Source: a virus. Taken from it: a DNA stretch of 22,230 bases. The translations under genes were made by a program, and so were the position numbers. A model generated the notes under the pieces. The model searched no databases. It saw nothing but the letters and a program-made list of their open reading frames with translations, and was not told the origin of the DNA. The stretch is from positions 1 to 22,230 of the IMG/VR virus record IMGVR_UViG_3300036787_000095. One strand, given 5' to 3'. Of this stretch, positions 16,147-22,230 are shown in pieces; within the stretch, counting starts at the first letter, position 1; each line of letters starts with the position of its first letter.

Positions 16147-18387
16147 ATGAGAAGAATTCTGATAGCATTATGCTTGCTCCTGTTAGTTGCCTGTGCGTAT
16201 GCTCAGGGACCGGGTGGTTCGTTCACCAACGATTTCTTCTATGAAGGCTTTGGCGATTCAGGAACCCAGAACTGTGGTTACGGGTCGCCGTGGAATATTG
16301 GCCTTTACGCTGCCGTTGGTTGTAATTATCCGTGGGTCATAACCGCAAATGTTGGAACTGATAATTCAGTCAGTATTGGTCCCAGCCCCGGCAGCAAGCA
16401 ATATCCACAAGGCCCATCGTCTCTAAGTATCAATACCGGAACCGCGTCTGGAGATCTGGTTACGGTGTCTAATTTTTCAACGCCGACAGTTCCAGCTTCC
16501 GCAACCACGAGTGTTACACTCTCACTGAATGTGGCATCAAGCAATCTGGCAACGAGTAACGGAGTTAGTATTTATGGGCTATGTAATTCCTTATCCAACT
16601 CTTGTTCTGGAGGGGCATATCACTCGTGCTGGATAAAGTTGCAAGGATACGGAGGAAATATATACCTCCTCGGAGAAGGTAGCACAGCATCGACGCAAAC
16701 AGCCAACATAACCTACGGTGCGGATAACATTGTAGTGCTCACATGCGTGCCTGGAGGCACATCGTCTATCAGTCTGAACGGCGCAACGCCACTTACGTTC
16801 ACAGGTAGCAATTATCCGTGGTCGTTTCAGCAGTTCGGCTCGTTCTATTCGAATAACACCTATGGGGCGGCGTACAGCATTGGAAGTGTGAAAGTTAATG
16901 TATCACAACCTAGTCCAGGTGCTGGACCAGATGTCTACGTGAATTTTTCTGCGGGTCCAAGCGCCGGAGTTCTCACGTCTACGAATCTTCCCAGCCAGGT
17001 CATCGGCGGCAATGGAGCATGGAGTTCAACGAACTGCACTGGTACGGCCACCTGGATGACATATGCCACAGGTGCGCACACTAACCTTTACTCCCCGGTG
17101 GATGCTTTAAGCTCTATGTATAGTGGAGCAGAATCCACCCTCGGATATAACTTTCTTCTCTCAGGAGGAACAAGCCCCTATTGTAAATACCAATGGGTCA
17201 CAGCTTCACCTGTGCTTTCAACAGGAGAGTGGGTGATGACCACGCTTCCCACTAGCGATAGCATTTCTTATGTCTCGATGGACCCTATGTACAACAATGG
17301 GGATTTCACCTCTTTTATGACTCACGGCGGTCATATGTATCTGGAGACTGAAAACAACCCAAATGGGTATCCAGTATCAGGAAGTTATTACTCCTTTAGC
17401 CCCTCCACCTGGTATTATCGTTCGTTGCAGATTCAAGCTAAATACTTAGGTTTTGCGGCGGGAGCCGATCTGTTGCTTGAAGGAGCGGTCTCTAGCGGAA
17501 CATTTCAGGCCGGTGAAACGGTCACTCAGACTACATCAGGGGCCACCGCGACGATAACCGGAGCACTCCCCACTGCTATCGGCGGTAGCCCTTCGGCTCA
17601 AGGGATGGAGTTCATAGCGGTATCGGGCACCGCGGATGCTACAGGTTCATGGTCTGGCAACACGAGCGGAGCAATATTCACGCCAAGCTATCGGATACCA
17701 GGAGCGGTTACTAGTGGGACCCTATCCACCACAAGTGAGACTCTTACGCAGACCGGGACAGGTGCCACCGCAACGCTCGTCGGCAATGGCTCCGCGTTTA
17801 ACCTCCCTTACGGGATAGGTGTAGCGGGTAGCTTCGCTATTAAAATACTCAATCTAAGCGGCTCTCCCAACTTCTACAGAACATGGACGGGAGGGACCAG
17901 CGGAGCTGTATATACCCCTACAGTACAAATCGTGACATCGTACAGCGAGACCACTTCGGCGACAACTCTCACGGTTTCTGGCACCAACTATTTCATTGCA
18001 GGAACCCCAGTGCTGTTCAGTTTCTCAGTAGGACCAACCTACCTGAATGCCGGTGGCCCCTATTTGGTAACATCTCAAAATTCCACCACTTTCACGGTTG
18101 CTTATGCGGGATCGGCCAACTCTGGATCGGCTACGGGAACAGCGGGTGTATTGCCTTTATCTCGTCTTCCTAGTACGTTCGACACCCTGCGTATCTATGA
18201 CGCGAGCTGCAATCTCGTCTCGACGCAAAAGAAACTCGCCTATGGTAGCTCAGCCACTCCTACAGTTTCTGGCTATGCTGGCTTGGGTCGCGGAGGGGAT
18301 ACGAACGCAAGCGGAATAACGACCTCGTGGAACGTCAGCAGCTTGTTTATGGATTACTCAAGGGGAAGACCGATCCCTTGCCACTAA
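16147..18387 (+). CDS. Secreted multidomain protein with LamG-like modules
   Basis: AGGAG at 16137-16141 precedes ATG 16147, eight bases after the previous stop. The 746-residue product begins MRRILIALCLLLLVACAYAQ. This allows signal peptidase I cleavage after AYA, or a lipobox reading (LVAC) with lipid anchoring. Residues about 25-250 (FFYEGFGDSGTQNC ... GSVKVNVSQP) and 260-440 (VYVNFSAGP ... STWYYRSLQIQAKY) look like two concanavalin/LamG-type beta-sandwiches, often carbohydrate-binding. Two related repeats follow: SGTFQAGETVTQTTSGATAT ... GSWSGNTSGAIFTP and SGTLSTTSETLTQTGTGATA ... RTWTGGTSGAVYTP (about 450-600). A phage-fibre-like Ig module comes next (to about 665). No catalytic site was recognised. 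Confidence 0.65.
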   Translation: MRRILIALCLLLLVACAYAQGPGGSFTNDFFYEGFGDSGTQNCGYGSPWNIGLYAAVGCNYPWVITANVGTDNSVSIGPSPGSKQYPQGPSSLSINTGTASGDLVTVSNFSTPTVPASATTSVTLSLNVASSNLATSNGVSIYGLCNSLSNSCSGGAYHSCWIKLQGYGGNIYLLGEGSTASTQTANITYGADNIVVLTCVPGGTSSISLNGATPLTFTGSNYPWSFQQFGSFYSNNTYGAAYSIGSVKVNVSQPSPGAGPDVYVNFSAGPSAGVLTSTNLPSQVIGGNGAWSSTNCTGTATWMTYATGAHTNLYSPVDALSSMYSGAESTLGYNFLLSGGTSPYCKYQWVTASPVLSTGEWVMTTLPTSDSISYVSMDPMYNNGDFTSFMTHGGHMYLETENNPNGYPVSGSYYSFSPSTWYYRSLQIQAKYLGFAAGADLLLEGAVSSGTFQAGETVTQTTSGATATITGALPTAIGGSPSAQGMEFIAVSGTADATGSWSGNTSGAIFTPSYRIPGAVTSGTLSTTSETLTQTGTGATATLVGNGSAFNLPYGIGVAGSFAIKILNLSGSPNFYRTWTGGTSGAVYTPTVQIVTSYSETTSATTLTVSGTNYFIAGTPVLFSFSVGPTYLNAGGPYLVTSQNSTTFTVAYAGSANSGSATGTAGVLPLSRLPSTFDTLRIYDASCNLVSTQKKLAYGSSATPTVSGYAGLGRGGDTNASGITTSWNVSSLFMDYSRGRPIPCH

Positions 18388-18395
18388 GGAGCATC

Positions 18396-19487
18396 ATGGC
18401 AGACAAACTGGAGATTTCATCTGCTTGGAAGGAACAGCCTCGACAACTTACATGGCGATTGGAGCGGGATATGGCGTATTCACAAATCATTAAAAAGATG
18501 CTGATTGCGGCACTGTTCACGGCGGCTTGTATCACAGCACAAGCGCAGGGAATCTTCATCTACTCGTCGTATATGTCTATTCCACAGGCTTCCACGCCCA
18601 CGTTCTCCCCAGTGGCTGGAAGTTACAGCGGCACGCAGACAGTGACCATCTCAGCCTCCACAGGTGGTGTAATCTGCTACAACACGACAGGCTCACCAGC
18701 TACCAACGGCACGACCGGATGCACGACCGGCACGCTCTACACCGGTACTGTATCTGTGGCATCGACTGAAACGCTCTACGCCGTGGCGGGCGGAACAGGT
18801 TATATGAACTCAGCTGTGGGCAGCGCAGCGTACACCATCAGCGGCGGCGGTCACAGTTTTGCGCTTGTCCACTCGCCAACATTGTGCGGCACGGCATCTA
18901 ATTTTGTTAATCCCATTACCTGCACCATCCCCTCAACCGTGGCAGGAAATTCTGTTCTCATTTTTTATTCTTTTAACTTTAGCGCGGCACTCCCCACTTC
19001 CTACTCTCCCGCCGCGACTTGTGTTCCTACGCCAGGCAATGGCAGCGCCGCCGCGTTCACGGGATTATGTATTATTTCTAACGTATCAGGAGGTGTGACA
19101 TCTGTTTCAATTATTCCCTCTAATAACTACACCGAATCTTCGGTCATGGCGGTAGAAGTGTCGGGCCTCGTCACGTCTTCGCCTGTAGATACCTCCGTGG
19201 GTGTGACTGCGCCCCTGTCCAACTACGCCGGCGCTTCCTCAACTGGCTCAGTCACTCCTTCAAACGCGAACGATGTGATAATTGGCTATGCTGGAGAGGC
19301 GGGAACCGGTTTAGTTTCGGTCGGTTCTGGCTTCACAGTTATTGGGGAATCGTCTGTGTATTCTGCCGCCCTTATCTGGGCGGAGTATGAAGTAGTTTCG
19401 TCCACAGGTACATATCCGGGATCGATCAATCAGAGTGTGAATTTCAGCATTTTCAACAGCGGGACAGTAGCATTGAAGTTGCAGTGA
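18396..19487 (+). CDS. Secreted beta-sandwich protein with chitobiase-C-like domain
   Basis: ATG 18396 carries AAGGAG and repeats the eight-base stop-to-start spacing of the two genes before it, giving 363 residues. ATG 18471 (GGAG at 18461-18464) would instead start at MAYSQIIKKMLIAALFTAAC and give a normal signal peptide ending AQA|QG and 338 residues. After the signal, TPTFSPVAGSYSGTQTVTIS ... STETLYAVAGGTGYMNSAVG is a chitobiase/beta-hexosaminidase C-terminal-like module (CHB_HEX_C_1 or Fn3-associated). A second beta domain follows (FALVHSPTLCGTASNFVNPI ... VMAVEVSGLV). These modules bind or space; no enzyme motif is seen. Which start is used is undecided. Confidence 0.68.
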   Translation: MADKLEISSAWKEQPRQLTWRLERDMAYSQIIKKMLIAALFTAACITAQAQGIFIYSSYMSIPQASTPTFSPVAGSYSGTQTVTISASTGGVICYNTTGSPATNGTTGCTTGTLYTGTVSVASTETLYAVAGGTGYMNSAVGSAAYTISGGGHSFALVHSPTLCGTASNFVNPITCTIPSTVAGNSVLIFYSFNFSAALPTSYSPAATCVPTPGNGSAAAFTGLCIISNVSGGVTSVSIIPSNNYTESSVMAVEVSGLVTSSPVDTSVGVTAPLSNYAGASSTGSVTPSNANDVIIGYAGEAGTGLVSVGSGFTVIGESSVYSAALIWAEYEVVSSTGTYPGSINQSVNFSIFNSGTVALKLQ

Positions 19488-19521
19488 GGTTCTTCAGCGC
19501 GGGATGTAGCAGGGAGCAAAC

Positions 19522-21480
19522 ATGAAGAGGATTCTAGCGGCGATCATTATTCTGGCGGCATCAGTGGCTCCTGCATGGGCATCCACCTGGTATATCTCAA
19601 CCACCGGCAGCGACACTAATCCCGGCACATCTTCAGGTGCAGCCTTTGCTACGTTCGCGCACGCGCTAGCGGCGATGTCGGGCTGCGACACATTGATTGT
19701 GGAGAACGGTTACTATTATGACCATATTCACACCCTCTCTAATCTAACCGGTAATGTTGGAAGCTCCGGGTGCTACACCACCATCGAGGCAGCAACACCC
19801 TTTGGTGTGACGATAGATGCAAGCCACACGACTCCAGTGCCGGAAGAAACGATAGGAATTTTCTATAACTATATTAAGTTTATTGGCATTGAAGCAGCGG
19901 GGTTTCCCACTGACACCACAGGCAATATGTCTTATGTCTGGCTAGTCAATTCCGCCAACCACGTCAAGCTCCAGCAGACGGCAGGGTTCAATGCTCCATG
20001 CGGACTTACTAACAATGGGGCGTGGAATAACGACGTGTATACCATAGGTCCGGGTAGCAGCTACACACTAGTGGAGGACTCTCACGCCTGGGGATGTGGA
20101 CGATACAAATTCATGGCCTACCAGTCCGACCACGTTATTTTCCGCCGTGACGTGGCGCGACATGATTTCGCAGCAATGTCAGACAGCCCACTCACCCCTA
20201 TGTCTCAGTGTGGCGATTTTGTAAACTACGATGGCCAGGATGACATTTTTCAAAATGATGTCGGAGTTGACTCCGGCATGGTCAGCGGAGAGACGGGCAA
20301 CATGTATGGCTGTTTCTGGAGTGAACACAATGATCCAGGAATAGATAACTCCATCATCTTTGAGGGAAGTATATGCGATAACGTTCAAGGCGCGAACACA
20401 TGGTACGACCCAAAGCAATCCGGTACTCACACCTTCATCAATGACGCGGCCGTAAATGACTTAGGTGGGATGAATATGGGTCCGGCACTGGAACCGACCG
20501 CCACAGTAACGAGCGTCACGCTTGGAACGTCTTACGCGACTATCACAGTCAGTGTGCCAATCGCCACCTATACCGGGAATATCGGCGCGTTCTCTGGTTT
20601 GACGGGAAGCGCAGCGGTTCTGAACGGCGGCTTTTATTCTGTGCTGACAGGTAACCTCTCCTCTTCAACATTCACAGTTAATTACTCCACTGTCTCTCCA
20701 GGTGGCCCTTACACCACAGGCGGCACATTCACTTATACAGATGGCATTACACTGCCTACGACCAGCATAACGCACATGACCGTTGCGAACATCAATGGTA
20801 ATGGAGGGGTTGAGCCTGTAGATGGAGATACATCAGACGGCGTCGGTGTGGTAAATGTCATTCCGTTCACTTGGTTTCAGAGTCAAACGGTTACCAACAA
20901 CATCTTAGAGGGCATAACTTCCAACATAGGTCACTCGTCGGCAATCGCTGATTATGTGACTTCCAACTATAACTACTACTACGAAAACCTGGCCAACTTC
21001 GGGCAGACCGATTACCTGAGCACTATGCCTACAGCGGGAGCCAATGACGTGCAGGGAGTCAACCCACAAATCAAATACATCACGCGAGAAGAAGTAGGTT
21101 CTCCGGTATATGGCACGGCCTCGGACGGGGGGAACATCGGCGCTACGATCCTCTATGAGATTGGAACCACTGGAACGCTTTGGGGCGATACGGGCTACGA
21201 CACTATAACTTCGACATCATTGTGGCCCTTTCCGAATGAGGCGGTCATCAAGAGCGACATGGCAACGTTCAGCATGGTGAACCCCATAACCAGTAATACC
21301 ATCAGCGGAACGCGGGGGTTTGCTGCGTCAGGGACAGGATTGTATGGCGGTCCCATCACGCTGACGAGCTACATCTGGGAGTCGCTGGGGAACGCTTGCC
21401 CAGGGACAATTTGCACAGGAGCGACTTCAACGGCATCTTCAGCGTTCGGCGTGAAGTTTGGCGCTGGAAAGTTTCAGTAA
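19522..21480 (+). CDS. Secreted parallel beta-helix protein, tailspike or lyase-like
   Basis: GGGAGC precedes the ATG. The 652-residue product has a signal peptide (MKRILAAIIILAASVAPAWA|S). Directly after it is the pectate-lyase-superfamily opening TWYISTTGSDTNPGTSSGAA followed by FATFAHALAAM. Short beta-helix turns follow (YIKFIGIEAAGF, HVIFRRDVARHDF, DDIFQNDVGVDSG, NSIIFEGSICDNV) up to residue about 310. A small Ig-like insert lies near 325-415. Further helix turns follow, then a C-terminal SLWPFPNEAVIKSDM ... GFAASGTGLYGGP block that I recall from secreted bacterial beta-helix proteins. It could cut or bind surface polysaccharide. Catalytic residues could not be assigned. The 36-bp repeat encodes GTICTGATST near its end. 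Confidence 0.72.
   Translation: MKRILAAIIILAASVAPAWASTWYISTTGSDTNPGTSSGAAFATFAHALAAMSGCDTLIVENGYYYDHIHTLSNLTGNVGSSGCYTTIEAATPFGVTIDASHTTPVPEETIGIFYNYIKFIGIEAAGFPTDTTGNMSYVWLVNSANHVKLQQTAGFNAPCGLTNNGAWNNDVYTIGPGSSYTLVEDSHAWGCGRYKFMAYQSDHVIFRRDVARHDFAAMSDSPLTPMSQCGDFVNYDGQDDIFQNDVGVDSGMVSGETGNMYGCFWSEHNDPGIDNSIIFEGSICDNVQGANTWYDPKQSGTHTFINDAAVNDLGGMNMGPALEPTATVTSVTLGTSYATITVSVPIATYTGNIGAFSGLTGSAAVLNGGFYSVLTGNLSSSTFTVNYSTVSPGGPYTTGGTFTYTDGITLPTTSITHMTVANINGNGGVEPVDGDTSDGVGVVNVIPFTWFQSQTVTNNILEGITSNIGHSSAIADYVTSNYNYYYENLANFGQTDYLSTMPTAGANDVQGVNPQIKYITREEVGSPVYGTASDGGNIGATILYEIGTTGTLWGDTGYDTITSTSLWPFPNEAVIKSDMATFSMVNPITSNTISGTRGFAASGTGLYGGPITLTSYIWESLGNACPGTICTGATSTASSAFGVKFGAGKFQ
21401..21436 (+). 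repeat. 36-bp direct repeat, copy 2
   Basis: Identical to 10433-10468. Here it is coding: it specifies PGTICTGATSTA, 15-27 residues before the end of the beta-helix protein. Flanking bases differ on both sides. Confidence 0.97.
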
Positions 21481-21541
21481 GCCTGAAAGGGCAATCAGAG
21501 TACGAGGCCAGATGCTAGGGCCAGAAGAGGGGATACAGCGG

Positions 21542-21829
21542 ATGGCCATTTCACCTGCAGAGCGTACAGGTAGACTGGAGGAGCGTGTGGACAAGCTAGA
21601 AGAGGGAGTATCAAACTTCCGTGCGTTCCAAGTAGAGGCGCGCGAATTCTTTACCGAAAGCAAGACGCGGGCAAAAGCAGAGATGGAGTTCCACAACCTG
21701 CGCGACCAGCAAATAAAAGACGCGCTCGGTTCTGCCAACCTCAGCATCCGTCGCTGGATGATGGGCATAGCGGCGCTGGCTTGCTTGGCCTCAATTGTCG
21801 ATATCATCATCCACTACCACGTATTGTGA
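21542..21829 (+). CDS. Coiled-coil protein with C-terminal membrane anchor, possible holin accessory
   Basis: I start at ATG 21542, nine bases after GAGGGG (21527-21532). Earlier in-frame ATGs at 21458 and 21512 have poor sites, and the first overlaps the beta-helix gene. The 95-residue product has a charged N-terminal coiled coil (GRLEERVDKLEEGVSNFRAF), a second helix (KAEMEFHNLRDQQIKDAL), then one membrane span near the end (MMGIAALACLASIVDIII) and a short tail. This layout resembles XhlA-type holin-associated proteins that help release endolysin. It also fits any tail-anchored phage membrane protein. No endolysin is visible next to it. Confidence 0.6.
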   Translation: MAISPAERTGRLEERVDKLEEGVSNFRAFQVEAREFFTESKTRAKAEMEFHNLRDQQIKDALGSANLSIRRWMMGIAALACLASIVDIIIHYHVL

Positions 21830-21837
21830 GGCAACCC

Positions 21838-21876
21838 ATGAAGGCAGCGAGTAGTGCGACGGCTGTGAAGAAATAG
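21838..21876 (+). CDS. Possible 12-codon peptide or gene remnant
   Basis: ATG 21838 with GAGG six bases upstream opens MKAASSATAVKK and stops at TAG 21874-21876. It has a good ribosome site but is too short to judge. It may be the broken start of a longer gene or a chance reading. The string CAACCCATGAAG around its start recurs at 22088-22099 at the start of the last gene. Confidence 0.2.
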   Translation: MKAASSATAVKK

Positions 21877-21879
21877 AAG

Positions 21880-21910
21880 TTGACAAGTGGGGCCATTGTG
21901 GGGCTATAAT
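21880..21910 (+). promoter_or_regulatory. Perfect-hexamer sigma70-type promoter
   Basis: TTGACA (21880-21885) and TATAAT (21905-21910) are both perfect matches, separated by 19 bases, two longer than ideal. The expected start of transcription, about seven bases after the -10 box, falls on the A of ATG 21918. It is the only strong promoter I see in the window. Confidence 0.65.
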
Positions 21911-21917
21911 CTGACCC

Positions 21918-22097
21918 ATGAGCAAAACCCCTAAACTGGTCGAAGTCAAGGTGAGGGTAAAGCCTCTGTTAAAACAGCAACTCTACAACCTTGCAAAGAG
22001 GCAGAAATGGTCTATGAACAAGTCTGTCGAGAACGCAATCGAGTGCGCTGTGATGTGTGAATTTGAGCGCACAGCGAAGGAGAAAACCAACCCATGA
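21918..22097 (+). CDS. Small ribbon-helix-helix DNA-binding protein
   Basis: This 59-residue protein is too short for many gene callers. It reads MSKTPKLVEVKVRVKPLLKQ, then a helix (QLYNLAKRQK), a turn (WSMNKS) and a second helix (VENAIECAVMCEFER). Strand-helix-helix order, size and the alternating strand VEVKVRVK fit the Arc/MetJ superfamily, dimeric repressors that contact DNA through the paired strand. There is no ribosome site before the ATG, and a strong promoter ends seven bases upstream, so the message would be leaderless. Its stop overlaps the next start (ATGA), implying co-transcription with a secreted protein. The DNA target is unknown; self-regulation at the promoter would be typical. 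Confidence 0.72.
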   Translation: MSKTPKLVEVKVRVKPLLKQQLYNLAKRQKWSMNKSVENAIECAVMCEFERTAKEKTNP

Positions 22098-22230
22098 AGC
22101 GCATCGCATTATTCACTTTCATCCTGCTGACGGCGGCGGGACTCTACGCGCAGGTACCCAAAATAAGTACACGGCCCGGATGTGCAAACTACCGCGACGG
22201 CGAAAAGCATCTGCTCAATGTTCCTGCTTG
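22094..22230 (+). CDS. Secreted protein, N-terminal part only
   Basis: The gene overlaps the stop of the ribbon-helix-helix gene and has AAGGAG at 22077-22082, eleven bases upstream. It continues past the window end. The 45 visible residues open with a signal peptide (MKRIALFTFILLTAAGLYAQ), then VPKISTRPGCANYRDGEKHL. The mature part is too short to identify. It continues the run of exported proteins and has the same AQ cleavage style. Confidence 0.65.
   Translation, partial: MKRIALFTFILLTAAGLYAQVPKISTRPGCANYRDGEKHLLNVPA

Noticed and set aside
21473-21490. Hairpin TTTCAG-TAAGC-CTGAAA at the beta-helix gene end as a terminator
   Set aside because: The 6-bp stem is AT-rich and no T-run follows it; the next gene's ribosome site is close by.

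Overview
The window is the tail end of the late, structural region of a contractile-tailed bacteriophage or prophage. Everything is on the + strand and packed almost without gaps. No capsid, terminase, integrase, lysis enzyme, tRNA or CRISPR array is visible, so the sequence cannot say whether it is a free phage or a prophage. The Sec signal peptides ending in A-x-A-Q, and the secreted domain types in the second half, recall soil Acidobacteriota (Terriglobia-like). That host guess is an inference, not something the sequence proves.

Region 1 (59-7736) is a compact tail and baseplate module. It runs: tail assembly chaperone with a textbook -1 frameshift signal, short tape measure protein carrying a glucosaminidase domain, Dit-like protein, Pam3 gp18-like plug, gp27-like hub, Gp138-like spike, a small helical protein of unknown role, gpW/gp25-like wedge, baseplate J, and a DUF2612/gpI-like protein. 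Genes overlap by ATGA, TAATG or TAGTG, or are separated by a few bases with strong AGGAGG sites. The order matches simple contractile baseplates.

Region 2 (7747-21480) is a 13.7-kb receptor-binding and surface region. It starts with an ordinary cytoplasmic-type fibre base protein (203 aa). Seven long beta-rich proteins follow, each with an N-terminal Sec signal peptide or an internal hydrophobic signal after a short extension. Three carry unmistakable tail-fibre motifs (TYQPLLGYTPYN, DNSTKLAT, LNIPQY, FQYNNSGAFGG). The others look like bacterial secreted or carbohydrate-binding proteins: a conserved secreted domain of unknown function, LamG-like modules, a chitobiase-C-like domain, and a parallel beta-helix. 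The fibre proteins are rich in closely spaced cysteine pairs, which fits folding outside the cytoplasm. Secreted fibre-like proteins inside a phage tail operon are the most unusual thing in the window.

The region is mosaic. A perfect 36-bp repeat at 10433-10468 and 21401-21436 lies just after one fibre gene and inside the 3' end of the beta-helix gene. A perfect 31-bp repeat links two different fibre genes, and a 51-bp tandem repeat builds a beta-roll.

Region 3 (21481-22230) holds a small coiled-coil plus membrane-anchor protein (possible XhlA-type holin), then a perfect-hexamer sigma70-like promoter that would give a leaderless message for a 59-residue ribbon-helix-helix regulator. That regulator overlaps the start of one more secreted protein, which is cut by the window end.
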